Source: an uncultured Paracoccaceae bacterium (GTDB lineage Bacteria > Pseudomonadota > Alphaproteobacteria > Rhodobacterales > Rhodobacteraceae). Taken from it: a stretch of 64,000 nt of DNA. The translations under genes were made by a program, and so were the position numbers. Position 1 is the first letter of the stretch; every line of letters begins with the position of its first letter. Below the pieces are notes generated by a model. It was not told where the DNA came from. It was given only the letters and a program-made list of their open reading frames with translations, and ran no database searches. The stretch is from the NCBI GenBank assembly GCA_913041145.1, contig CAJWHE010000001.1:124001-188000 (forward strand), given 5' to 3'. Positions 29,236 through 38,098 of the stretch are shown one piece after another.

Positions 29236-30048
29236 ATGAATTATATGCGTATTACTTTTTTGTTTTTTTGTTATTTTTGGTTAAGCACGGTAGGTTTTTC
29301 TCAGGATCGAACACTTTCAGATATAAGGGCTGAGCTCCCATCTCTTTTCGGTGAGATCAAGTCCCTTGAACTGCAGTTAAAAACCTCCAAAGTTGAAAAT
29401 CTGATAATAAAAGGGGAACATCTAGATCGGATAAAAAGTATCGAAAAAGAATTAATAAATATAATATCCCAAGTGGAGAATCTACAATACCGCATTGAAA
29501 GAATCGTTCGAGAAGGTACGAATCACATTGCCGATATTCGTTTTAGACTTTGTGACATAGAGCTAGATTGCAATATAGAGAATTTCTCGCCAGGGAATAT
29601 GCTCGGTAAAGCTCCAGTTCGATTAAAAGAAATTTCTGGTAATTCTGATATGTTCAAAGGTTTAACTGCGCTCGAGAGAAATGAGCTATATTTAATCGAG
29701 ACATTATTGAGGGCTGGTAACCCCACTGGAGTTATGGCTCGATTAGAGGTTTTTCTGGATGCTTATCCTATTGGAACAATAAGAATGGAGCTTATGTTTT
29801 TACTTGGCAAGACATTAATGGTTGAAAAACAGTGGAGTAAGGCTGCAAAAATTTATCTGGATATTTACTCTAGTTTCCCAAAAGTTCCTCGATCTGGAGA
29901 AGCACTCTACTACCTGAGTGTCTCTTTTGCTGAGTTAAACCAGTTTGAGCGGGCTTGTTTAATGCTCACGGAACTTCGAATTGAGTACCCAAGATCAAAT
30001 TTCGTAAATGATGCATCTCAAAAAGCTATGGAATTAAACTGTCAGTGA
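29236..30048 (+). CDS. ybgF: Tol-Pal system protein YbgF (CpoB-like)
   Basis: Periplasmic coordinator that in E. coli (CpoB) links Tol-Pal to peptidoglycan synthesis at the septum. The 270-residue protein has a signal peptide (about residues 1-22, ending TVGFSQ) and a coiled-coil region (LPSLFGEIKSLELQLKTS). A C-terminal TPR domain follows (ELMFLLGKTLMVEKQWSKAA, IYSSFPKVPRSGEALYYLSV, LMLTELRIEYPRSNFV). The stop overlaps the GTG of tilS in GTGA, so the two are coupled. Confidence 0.93.
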   Translation: MNYMRITFLFFCYFWLSTVGFSQDRTLSDIRAELPSLFGEIKSLELQLKTSKVENLIIKGEHLDRIKSIEKELINIISQVENLQYRIERIVREGTNHIADIRFRLCDIELDCNIENFSPGNMLGKAPVRLKEISGNSDMFKGLTALERNELYLIETLLRAGNPTGVMARLEVFLDAYPIGTIRMELMFLLGKTLMVEKQWSKAAKIYLDIYSSFPKVPRSGEALYYLSVSFAELNQFERACLMLTELRIEYPRSNFVNDASQKAMELNCQ

Positions 30049-31283
30049 AAATAGATAAGTACCCAGAGTTAACTATAGATTTTGATAAGGTGTTTGGGGT
30101 TAAACACTCTAAGATTGGTGTTGCAGTTTCTGGAGGTGGAGACTCAATTGCTTTACTACTTTTAATTTACAAATGGGCTCAAGAAACTAAAAAGACGATA
30201 TTAGTTGCAACTGTTAACCACAATCTCAAGCCAACAGCAAAGGACGAAGCTAATCAAGTTTCACTATTTTGTTCAAAATTAGGAATCTTGCATAATGTAT
30301 TAACTTGGGAAAATTGGAATAAAAAAGGAAATGTACAGGCATCTGCTAGGAAAGCTCGGTACCAACTCCTAACTAAATGGGCAGTAGAAAATAATATTAG
30401 TTGCGTAGCCTTGGGCCATAATAGTGATGATGTTGTAGAGAACTTTTTTATACGACTTTCTCGTGGATCTGGAGTTGATGGGCTCTCGCAAATGCTACCT
30501 TCATTTGAACTTGATAATATAATTTATTTAAGACCATTGATTGATGTAAGTCGAGAAGAGTTACGAACATTCTTAAATGTAACGAAGAATAAATGGATTG
30601 AAGATCCTGCGAATGATGATAAAAATTTTCACCGGGTGAGAATTCGAAAATCCTTAAGTTTACTAGATCAAATGGGCATAAATTCAAAGAGTGTGATCAC
30701 TGCATCTAAGAACCTTCGTGAGGCAAGCCAGGCATTGGATATATATACTGGGGTCGTTGCAAAAGAGTGTGTATCTTTTAAAGATGGGGATATCATATTT
30801 AACGTACCTTTACTTTTGAACCACCCTATTGAAATCCAAAGGAGGTTATTGCTTAAAGCAATGCTATTCTTGGCAAAGTCAGAGTTTGGACCGAGATCAT
30901 CGGAATTAAGTAATTTACTGACATCATTTTCAAAATACAGGCCTCACACATTAAAAGGATTTTATTTTTTTCCTGTGGAAGAAAAAATGAGAATGAGTAG
31001 AGAGTATAAAGCAATAGAGCACTATGCTACTAAACCTAATAACGTTTGGGACCATAGGTGGTATGTTAAGGGCCCTAAACTATCTAATCTCTGGATCCGA
31101 CCTTTAGGTGAAAAGGCATTGTCAGGTTTCACTAATTGGAAAAACTTTGGTATACCAAAATATGCACTAATTTCATCTCCTGCAGTTTGGAATGGTAATA
31201 ATCTAGAACTATCACTTTTCTTAGAAAGAGATAATTTATGGGAGCTAAGTCTTAATATAAAAGAAAAAGAGTTTTTCGGGTGA
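30045..31283 (+). CDS. tilS: tRNA(Ile)-lysidine synthase TilS
   Basis: Modifies C34 of the tRNA-Ile CAU anticodon to lysidine so that it reads AUA codons. This matters in an AT-rich genome such as this one. The 412-residue protein has the PP-loop SGGGDS at residues 29-34, then HNLKPTAKDEA and LGHNSDDVVENFFIRLSRGSG, all diagnostic. The GTG start at 30045 overlaps the ybgF stop. Its place between ybgF and ftsH is standard for alphaproteobacteria. Confidence 0.95.
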   Translation: MKIDKYPELTIDFDKVFGVKHSKIGVAVSGGGDSIALLLLIYKWAQETKKTILVATVNHNLKPTAKDEANQVSLFCSKLGILHNVLTWENWNKKGNVQASARKARYQLLTKWAVENNISCVALGHNSDDVVENFFIRLSRGSGVDGLSQMLPSFELDNIIYLRPLIDVSREELRTFLNVTKNKWIEDPANDDKNFHRVRIRKSLSLLDQMGINSKSVITASKNLREASQALDIYTGVVAKECVSFKDGDIIFNVPLLLNHPIEIQRRLLLKAMLFLAKSEFGPRSSELSNLLTSFSKYRPHTLKGFYFFPVEEKMRMSREYKAIEHYATKPNNVWDHRWYVKGPKLSNLWIRPLGEKALSGFTNWKNFGIPKYALISSPAVWNGNNLELSLFLERDNLWELSLNIKEKEFFG

Positions 31284-31374
31284 AACTAGGTATTGAACCT
31301 GCGAAAGTTATACCTATCTAAAGATCATAAACATTTGTATAATATAGCAGAAATGATTTGTTGGGAGAATTCCA

Positions 31375-33288
31375 TTGAGTAATAATGTGAAACAAGTAGC
31401 TTTTTGGGTGGTATTATTTTTATTAATACTGGCGTTATTTAATTTATTCAGTGGAGATAAAGTTACCCTAAGCTCTAGGACAATTCCGTATTCAGATTTT
31501 ATTTCAATTGTAGAAAAAGGAGAAGTCTCGGGGGCGACGCTAGATGGCGAACAAATAATTTTTCAAACAGCTACTCAGCAATACATGACTGTAAAACCAC
31601 AAGGTGTAGATGTGACACCTATACTTCTTCAAAACAAAGTAGCGATAGACGCAAAGCCACAGGAAAAAAATGGACTTTTATCTTACGTGGGAACTTTATT
31701 ACCATTTTTATTTATTATAGGAATATGGCTTTTCTTTATGAATCGTATGCAAGGTGGTGGAAAAGGTGGAGCCATGGGCTTCGGTAAGAGTCGGGCTAAA
31801 TTACTTACAGAAAAACAAGGAAAAATCACTTTTGATGATGTAGCAGGTATTGATGAAGCAAAAGATGAGCTTGAGGAAATAGTACAGTTTCTGAGAGAAC
31901 CTCAAAGGTTTTCAAGCCTTGGTGGTAAAATTCCAAAAGGGGCCCTTTTAGTTGGTCCTCCAGGAACAGGTAAAACACTTTTAGCTAGAGCTATTGCCGG
32001 AGAGGCAGGAGTTCCATTTTTTACAATTTCTGGTTCAGATTTTGTTGAGATGTTTGTTGGTGTTGGTGCCTCTCGGGTGAGGGATATGTTTGAGCAAGCG
32101 AAAAAAAATGCTCCATGTATTGTTTTTATTGATGAGATTGATGCTGTTGGGCGATCACGTGGGGCAGGTTATGGTGGTGGAAATGATGAAAGAGAACAAA
32201 CATTAAATCAACTATTGGTTGAAATGGATGGCTTTGAGGCTAATGAAGGGATAATAATTGTAGCGGCAACAAATAGACCAGATGTTCTCGATCCAGCACT
32301 TCTTAGACCTGGTAGATTTGATAGACAAGTTCAGGTTCCAAACCCAGACATTAAAGGACGAGAAAAAATTCTTAAGGTCCATTCTAAGAAAGTTCCTCTG
32401 GGCCCTGATGTGGATTTACGGATTATAGCGAGGGGTTCCCCAGGATTTTCTGGAGCTGATTTGGCCAATTTGGTAAACGAGTCTGCCTTGTTAGCTGCTA
32501 GAATTGGACGAAGATTTGTTACAATGGGTGACTTTGAGAGTGCCAGAGATAAGGTTATGATGGGCTCTGAACGTCGTTCAATGGTAATGACAGAAGATGA
32601 AAAGAAGTTAACGGCGTATCATGAAGCTGGTCATGCAGTAGTGGGGTTAAACGTTCCTGAACACGATCCCATACATAAAGCTACTATCATACCCAGGGGT
32701 CGAGCCTTAGGGCTTGTCATGAGCCTACCTGAACGAGATCAATTGTCTGTGACTTATAAAAAGTATAAGTCAAAAATAGCAATGGCCATGGGTGGAAAAG
32801 TTGCTGAGGAGTTAATCTTTGGGGTAGATAATGTAACCTCTGGAGCTGCATCTGATATTCAACAATGCACCAAGATCGCTAGGGCGATGGTAACTCAATT
32901 TGGTTTTACAAAAGAGTTAGGGCATGTTGATTATGCAAATGAGCAAACATCTTACCTCGGAATGTATGGTGGCGGATCTAATCATTCCAGTATGACTCAA
33001 AAAATAATTGATGAAAAAGTTAAAGAGATCATAGATGAGGGTTATGAAACGGCAAAAAGAATTTTAACTGAACAATCTAAGGATCTTGAGAATTTGGCAT
33101 TAGGACTTCTTGAATATGAGACATTAACTGGTCCTGAAATAGTCAAAGTAATCTCTGGAAAGCCGCTAAACCGAGACGATGACGATGATGGATTAGCTGA
33201 AGTGAAATCTTCAGTAGTCTCAATTCCAAGGGCTAAGAAGCCTAAAATAAAGGGTGATAACACTTTAGATCCAGAGCTCTCAACTTAA
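31375..33288 (+). CDS. ftsH: ATP-dependent zinc metalloprotease FtsH
   Basis: Membrane-anchored AAA+ protease that degrades misfolded membrane proteins and short-lived regulators. The 637-residue protein has two N-terminal helices (about residues 9-26 and 103-121), Walker A GPPGTGKT at 194-201, Walker [13 protein letters not shown], the second region of homology [19 protein letters not shown], and the zinc site HEAGH at 416-420. The TTG start at 31375 is supported by GGGAG seven bases upstream. A TATAAT hexamer lies at 31338-31343 but without a clear -35 box. I see no sigma-32 promoter. Confidence 0.98.
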   Translation: MSNNVKQVAFWVVLFLLILALFNLFSGDKVTLSSRTIPYSDFISIVEKGEVSGATLDGEQIIFQTATQQYMTVKPQGVDVTPILLQNKVAIDAKPQEKNGLLSYVGTLLPFLFIIGIWLFFMNRMQGGGKGGAMGFGKSRAKLLTEKQGKITFDDVAGIDEAKDELEEIVQFLREPQRFSSLGGKIPKGALLVGPPGTGKTLLARAIAGEAGVPFFTISGSDFVEMFVGVGASRVRDMFEQAKKNAPCIVFIDEIDAVGRSRGAGYGGGNDEREQTLNQLLVEMDGFEANEGIIIVAATNRPDVLDPALLRPGRFDRQVQVPNPDIKGREKILKVHSKKVPLGPDVDLRIIARGSPGFSGADLANLVNESALLAARIGRRFVTMGDFESARDKVMMGSERRSMVMTEDEKKLTAYHEAGHAVVGLNVPEHDPIHKATIIPRGRALGLVMSLPERDQLSVTYKKYKSKIAMAMGGKVAEELIFGVDNVTSGAASDIQQCTKIARAMVTQFGFTKELGHVDYANEQTSYLGMYGGGSNHSSMTQKIIDEKVKEIIDEGYETAKRILTEQSKDLENLALGLLEYETLTGPEIVKVISGKPLNRDDDDDGLAEVKSSVVSIPRAKKPKIKGDNTLDPELST

Positions 33289-33339
33289 GATAAAATAATA
33301 ATAGAACTGAGATTAATATAGTTTTTGGAGAAAATAACT

Positions 33340-34233
33340 TTGCAAAATATAATCGATGGAAAAGCTTTTGCGACAGAGCTTAAAGAAAAGGTTGCGGCTT
33401 ATGTAAAGACTTTAAAGTTAGACCACGATATTACTCCTGGTCTAGCTGTTGTTATCGTCGGGGATGATCCAGCAAGTCACGTATATGTAAGATCTAAAGG
33501 TAAGCAGACAATTGAAGTAGGGATGAAGTCAGTAGAGCATAGACTTGAGGTAGATACGACTGAAAAAGATCTATTAGAATTGATAAAAAGTTTAAATTCT
33601 GATGATACAATTCATGGGATTTTAGTACAATTACCTCTTCCTGATCATCTTAATGAGGACTTAATTATTAATTCTATTAATCCTTCAAAAGATGTTGATG
33701 GTTTCCATATATCAAACGTCGGTTTGCTTGCTACGGGACAAAAAGCGATGGTTCCATGTACCCCTTTAGGGTGCTTGAAATTACTTTTAAATTATTATGA
33801 TGGAAATTTATCAGGTCTAACGGCCGTTGTTGTCGGGAGATCTAACATAGTAGGTAAACCTATGGCTCAGCTACTACTAAGCAAGAGCTGTACTGTCACC
33901 ATTGCTCACAGTAGGACAAAAAACTTAAAAGATGTCACTGCTCAGGCAGATATAGTGGTCGCAGCAGTTGGTAGGCCTGGGATGATTTCAGGCGATTGGA
34001 TAAAAAAGGGCGCTACGGTTATTGACGTAGGAATTAATAGAGTTCAGTCAGAAGATGGGAAATCAAAAATTGTAGGGGATGTCGACTTTTTGAGTGTTTC
34101 AAAAGTTGCGGGAGCCCTTACTCCAGTTCCAGGAGGGGTTGGCCCAATGACTATATCATGTTTGTTAGCTAACACTGCTATTGCATGCGCCAGAATAAAT
34201 GGATTGGATGACCCGGATAAATTAGCTTACTAA
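33340..34233 (+). CDS. folD: Methylene-tetrahydrofolate dehydrogenase/cyclohydrolase FolD
   Basis: Bifunctional enzyme that interconverts 5,10-methylene- and 10-formyl-tetrahydrofolate with NADP. The 297-residue protein has [20 protein letters not shown] with the catalytic Lys of the YxxxK-like motif, then [14 protein letters not shown], and [15 protein letters not shown] and [16 protein letters not shown] moved the start to TTG 33340, since GGAG is nine bases upstream and the protein then begins [11 protein letters not shown] as the family does. An in-frame TTG at 33325 contains that SD and is unlikely. Confidence 0.95.
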   Translation: MQNIIDGKAFATELKEKVAAYVKTLKLDHDITPGLAVVIVGDDPASHVYVRSKGKQTIEVGMKSVEHRLEVDTTEKDLLELIKSLNSDDTIHGILVQLPLPDHLNEDLIINSINPSKDVDGFHISNVGLLATGQKAMVPCTPLGCLKLLLNYYDGNLSGLTAVVVGRSNIVGKPMAQLLLSKSCTVTIAHSRTKNLKDVTAQADIVVAAVGRPGMISGDWIKKGATVIDVGINRVQSEDGKSKIVGDVDFLSVSKVAGALTPVPGGVGPMTISCLLANTAIACARINGLDDPDKLAY

Positions 34234-34280
34234 TCTAAAAGTTTTTGATAAATCAGATATTGAAATTATAGTTTTTAAGT

Positions 34281-34958
34281 TTAGTAAATTCTAAGTATTT
34301 CTGAACCTTTTTGATTATTATTAAAGAATGGTACTGAATCTGGTAGACTGCTGTTAAGTGTCAATGCTTCGGCTTCTGCTAAAACAATTTCTGTTATAAA
34401 CGGTAGGTCTAGTTTTCGTGCTTCTTCAAAGGAAACCCACTGTAAATGACTAAGTTCATCGCTGGCTTCAGAAAAATCGTCAAGTTGACTAATAATTAAA
34501 TTAGCATCTGCTAGGAAAAACCTAGCATCGAACCTCCTTGTTCTGTTTGGGGGTGTTATTGCCCGAAAAATGAAACGAAAATTTTTTGCAGAAGGACCAT
34601 AACCACTCTTAAAGAAATTTTTCCAGCTTTCATTATCCGGACTATTAAATTTCTTATAGATTTTTTTTCCAAACATTAACCCTGTTTCCTCCCAAATTTC
34701 TCTAATGGCAGAAGTTAGAAATGCATGAGAAGGATTTATATTTGAGTGTTCCTTTAGACGGTTTAAACATATTTCATTTGGTTGACTTAGCAATTTTATA
34801 TCTGCATCAATAGGATCTACTGCCCCTCCAGGGAAAACAAATTTATTTGGCATAAAGGCGGCTGCCTTACCCCTTTGACCCATCAGTACTTTAGGAACAG
34901 GACCATCCTCTCTAACTATTATGACGCTACTGGCATCCCTAATTTCAGTTTCCTGCAT
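34281..34958 (-). CDS. Nudix hydrolase with split Nudix box (NUDT19-like)
   Basis: Nudix-fold hydrolase of 225 residues, beginning MQETEIRDASSVIIVREDG. The expected glycine-rich start of the box (FVFPGGAVDPIDADIK) is separated by about 30 residues from the catalytic helix AIREIWEETGLMFG. The conserved REUxEE is therefore intact but displaced, as in NUDT7/NUDT19-type CoA pyrophosphatase-like enzymes. The substrate is not proven. It lies seven bases downstream of the DUF983 gene on the same strand, so they probably share a transcript. Confidence 0.87.
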   Translation of the reverse strand: MQETEIRDASSVIIVREDGPVPKVLMGQRGKAAAFMPNKFVFPGGAVDPIDADIKLLSQPNEICLNRLKEHSNINPSHAFLTSAIREIWEETGLMFGKKIYKKFNSPDNESWKNFFKSGYGPSAKNFRFIFRAITPPNRTRRFDARFFLADANLIISQLDDFSEASDELSHLQWVSFEEARKLDLPFITEIVLAEAEALTLNSSLPDSVPFFNNNQKGSEILRIY

Positions 34959-34964
34959 TTGTCT

Positions 34965-35381
34965 TTATATCCGTTCTTTTGAGGTATTAGATTTGATAAG
35001 ATTGAAACCATGCATTTCTTTCGCCCATTGAATTCCAATTATAGTGCCTTTTAGTTTAGGAAGTAGGTATAGTGAGAGGCTAATGCACCCAATAGAAAAT
35101 AAGGATGCAACCACTAAGGGGTTTGGATTAAAGTTCGTATAGGTCAATAGCAGAAGGGGTGCGAGCACATGACCCACTATAAGGATAGTTAGATATGCGG
35201 GGCCGTCATCGGCTCGATGGTGAAAGAGCTCTATCTGGCAATTGGAACATTTAGATTTCACTTTGAGATAGCTCTTAAACAGTGGGCCGTTTCCACATGA
35301 TGGGCAGCATTTTCTCCAACCATTTACGATAGCTTTTTTTACACTTCGTTCTGATTGATATTTAGATTTTTCGTGGGCCAT
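34965..35381 (-). CDS. DUF983 zinc-ribbon membrane protein
   Basis: Small alphaproteobacterial membrane protein of 138 residues and unknown function. It has an N-terminal four-cysteine ribbon (CCPSCGNGPLFKSYLKV followed by CSNCQIEL), the family signature HRADDGPAYLTILIVGH, and two membrane helices (about residues 64-82 and 88-108). In several alphaproteobacteria DUF983 genes sit in the cytochrome oxidase cluster. Here it is about 28 kb away beside a Nudix gene. A role in oxidase assembly is only a guess from that synteny. Confidence 0.88.
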   Translation of the reverse strand: MAHEKSKYQSERSVKKAIVNGWRKCCPSCGNGPLFKSYLKVKSKCSNCQIELFHHRADDGPAYLTILIVGHVLAPLLLLTYTNFNPNPLVVASLFSIGCISLSLYLLPKLKGTIIGIQWAKEMHGFNLIKSNTSKERI

Positions 35382-35557
35382 GTGGTTAGTTTCTTTATTA
35401 AATATTTGATGTTTCTTTGGAGTTTACTGAATGTATATAGAGGATTATGATGTCCTTGTGTTTAATATATAAGTACTAAAACATGTTCTTACCATAAGAG
35501 TTTTAATTTTGTAATGTAGTTTAGATATCTTAAATTTTGGAATACTAGGTATAGAAA

Positions 35558-36271
35558 ATGAGAAAAATTAAGGGAATAATTTTTGATAAAGACGGAACGT
35601 TATTAGACTTTAATAAAACTTGGGGCAGTTGGGTAGTAGAATTTCTTGGAGAAATTTCAAAAAAGTATCCCTCACTTGACAAGCGTTTATTACCAGAAGT
35701 TGCTTATTCATTAGGTTATGATCTTATCAATAAAACATTTTATCCTGATAGTATTGTTATCTCAGACACTCCTGAAGCTGGAATTTCTAAGATAATCTCG
35801 ATACTGCCGGAGTGTACTTTTTCGGATCTTTTAGCTTTGAGTAACAACATCTCAGAAAATACTAAGGGTTTCGAAGTTTTTGCATTAAATCAAATAATGT
35901 CTGAATTAAAAGCAATGGATATTTCACTTGCCGTTGCAACGAATGATTCTGAGCAAGCTGCAGTACAACATCTTAAGGATTGTCATATAGAGTCTTTTTT
36001 TAAATTCATTATAGGGTATAATTCTGGTTATGGTTCCAAGCCAAACCCTGGAATGTGTTTGGCCTTATGCTCAAAATTTAAAGTTTCGCCGTCTGAAGTT
36101 TTAATGGTGGGTGATAGTGTCCATGATATGGTAGCTGGAAAGTCGGCTGGAATGATCACTGTAGGAGTGTTAACTGGTCTTGCTGATAAAGATACGCTCT
36201 CTCCATTGGCTGATGTCATATTGCCTGATATAAGCTTTTTACCTGAATGGATAACAGTAAATTTCATATAA
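35558..36271 (+). CDS. HAD-superfamily phosphatase (phosphoglycolate phosphatase-like)
   Basis: Haloacid-dehalogenase-type hydrolase of 237 residues. Motif I is IIFDKDGTLLDF with D10 (nucleophile) and D12, motif III is GSKPNPGM and motif IV is GDSVHDMVAG. A helical cap follows motif I, as in Gph-type phosphoglycolate phosphatases, but the sequence alone does not fix the substrate. It stands alone on the plus strand, 176 bases from the divergent DUF983 gene and 102 bases before the MttB-family gene. Confidence 0.88.
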   Translation: MRKIKGIIFDKDGTLLDFNKTWGSWVVEFLGEISKKYPSLDKRLLPEVAYSLGYDLINKTFYPDSIVISDTPEAGISKIISILPECTFSDLLALSNNISENTKGFEVFALNQIMSELKAMDISLAVATNDSEQAAVQHLKDCHIESFFKFIIGYNSGYGSKPNPGMCLALCSKFKVSPSEVLMVGDSVHDMVAGKSAGMITVGVLTGLADKDTLSPLADVILPDISFLPEWITVNFI

Positions 36272-36373
36272 CTTAAAGGCGACCCAATAGGTCGTAAATA
36301 GAAATTTAGAACAAAAACTATAAGGTATCCTAAAAAGTAAGTTTATAAAACATTTAATATAGTGAGAGAAATT

Positions 36374-37918
36374 ATGGCTGATCGAAAGCGCTCCGGAGGT
36401 AGAGCAGGGAACACGCGAAGAACAAGTAGCTTAGTTCCTTCACAGATGCCGTGGAAACAACCCATAAATAATGACAAACCTACTGAACCATTGAGTTTGG
36501 ATGGAGTTCAAAACATCCATAATGGGTGTATTCGAATTTTAAAAGAAGTTGGGATAGAGTTTCTTAACCCTGAATCTCTCGAGATCTTTAAGAAGGCTGG
36601 CTGTAAAGTAACAGGCACTAATGTAAAGATGGATGAAGATTTTGTTATGGAGATGCTTAAAGCTGCGCCTGCTAAGTTTAGTATTACTCCTAGAAATGAA
36701 GATCATAAAATTGTTATTGGTGGCAAGTATATGTCATTTGGAAATGTTTCATCTCCGCCTAATTCGTGGGATTTAGCTCGAGGGAAAAGGTCGGGCACAT
36801 GGGAAAGCTATGTAGAGTTCATAAAACTTACCCAATTTTTTAACTGTATTCATTTTGCTGGAGGATACCCGGTCGAACCCATAGATATTCACGCAAGTGT
36901 TCGCCATTTGGACTGTCTTTATGAAAAGTTAGTTCTGTCTGATAAGGTTGTGCACGCATATTCTTTAGGAAAAGAAAGAGTTGAAGATGTAATGGAAATG
37001 GTTCGAATTGCGGGAGGCTTGAGTTTAGAAGACTTCAATAGCGAGTGTCATATGTATACTAATATTAACTCAGTTTCGCCACTGAAACACGATTACCCGA
37101 TGATAGAAGGTGCAATGATTCATGCTAGAAGAAATCAGGCAGTAATAGTAACTCCTTTTACTTTAGCTGGTGCGATGGCACCTGTAACAATGAGTGGAGC
37201 AGTGGCTTTATCACTTGCAGAAGGTCTTTCAGCTATAGCCCTTCTACAATATATAAACCCAGGTTGCCCTGTCGGGTTAGGAACTTTTACATCTAATGTT
37301 GATATGAAAACAGGTGCTCCAGCATTTGGTACACCTGAGTACATGCGAGCAACACAAATGACAGGCCAGATGTGTCGGTTTTATGGACTTCCTATGCGCT
37401 CATCTGGTACCTGCGCCGCAAATGTGCCAGATGGTCAAGCAATGTGGGAAACGTCCAACTCCTTATGGGCTGCAGTACAATCTGGAACTAATATGGTTTA
37501 TCATGCTGCTGGGTGGTTAGAAGGAGGCCTGATTGCTAGTCCTGAGAAGTTTGTTATGGATTGTGAAGTTTTACAACATATTCAGCGTTATTTTGATAAA
37601 TCAATAATTGATACGTCTATAGATGATATAGCTATAGATACAATTAAAGAGGTTGGTCCAGATGGTCATTTCTTTGGGTGCCAACATACACAAGACAGGT
37701 ATGAGACGGCTTTTTATCAACCTATGATTAGTGACTGGTCAAACTTTGAAGCATGGGACATTAATGGAGGCGTTTGGACTGCTGAGCGAGCTCACAAAGT
37801 TTATAAAGAAATAATAAATGAATTCCAGGCGCCAGAAATAGATATTTCTATTAAAGATGAATTGGCAGAATTTGTTAGTAAAAGAAAAAGTGAAGGCGGA
37901 GCTCCAACAGATTTTTAA
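36374..37918 (+). CDS. Trimethylamine methyltransferase (MttB) family protein, non-pyrrolysine
   Basis: Member of the MttB superfamily of corrinoid-dependent amine methyltransferases, 514 residues. It begins MADRKRSGGRAGNTRRTSS, a basic head typical of the Rhodobacterales branch. Conserved blocks include LKEVGIEFLNPES, MSFGNVSSPPNSWDLARGKR, HVDCL-like RHLDCLYEKL, FTLAGAMAPVTMSGAVALSL and GTNMVYHAAGWLEGGL. The frame contains no amber codon, so it lacks the pyrrolysine that true trimethylamine MttB requires. Such homologues include glycine betaine methyltransferases (MtgB) in anaerobes, but the marine alphaproteobacterial ones are uncharacterised. No corrinoid protein, activator or methyl-acceptor enzyme is nearby. 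I chose ATG 36374 over GTG 36362 because GAGAGA precedes it. Confidence 0.9.
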   Translation: MADRKRSGGRAGNTRRTSSLVPSQMPWKQPINNDKPTEPLSLDGVQNIHNGCIRILKEVGIEFLNPESLEIFKKAGCKVTGTNVKMDEDFVMEMLKAAPAKFSITPRNEDHKIVIGGKYMSFGNVSSPPNSWDLARGKRSGTWESYVEFIKLTQFFNCIHFAGGYPVEPIDIHASVRHLDCLYEKLVLSDKVVHAYSLGKERVEDVMEMVRIAGGLSLEDFNSECHMYTNINSVSPLKHDYPMIEGAMIHARRNQAVIVTPFTLAGAMAPVTMSGAVALSLAEGLSAIALLQYINPGCPVGLGTFTSNVDMKTGAPAFGTPEYMRATQMTGQMCRFYGLPMRSSGTCAANVPDGQAMWETSNSLWAAVQSGTNMVYHAAGWLEGGLIASPEKFVMDCEVLQHIQRYFDKSIIDTSIDDIAIDTIKEVGPDGHFFGCQHTQDRYETAFYQPMISDWSNFEAWDINGGVWTAERAHKVYKEIINEFQAPEIDISIKDELAEFVSKRKSEGGAPTDF

Positions 37919-37942
37919 TTAGTTATATTTAGTTAAAGTAAT

Positions 37943-38017
37943 TGGCAGTCCCTAGGGGAATTGAACCCCTCTTTCCAGGTTGAAAACCTGGCGTCCTAAC
38001 CGATAGACGAAGGGACC
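37943..38017 (-). tRNA. tRNA-Glu (anticodon TTC)
   Basis: The minus strand folds as a standard cloverleaf with acceptor GGTCCCT pairing AGGGACT (one G-U pair). The anticodon arm CCAGG-TTTTCAA-CCTGG gives anticodon TTC, and the T arm is GGGG-TTCAATT-CCCC. The terminal CCA is encoded. It lies just downstream of recJ on the same strand. Confidence 0.97.
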
Positions 38018-38098
38018 ACCGGATACAGTTAGTGAGAGAGCTTTTAAGGCAAATACCTCTAAGGTAGCAAGAGAAAAATGTTACAAATAAAAGTTATT

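Noticed and set aside
36280-36294. CGACC/GGTCG hairpin after the HAD phosphatase gene as a terminator
   Set aside because: The stem is only five pairs and is not followed by a T run.
36374-37918. In-frame amber codon (pyrrolysine) in the MttB gene
   Set aside because: The frame is continuously open with no TAG, so no pyrrolysine is encoded.
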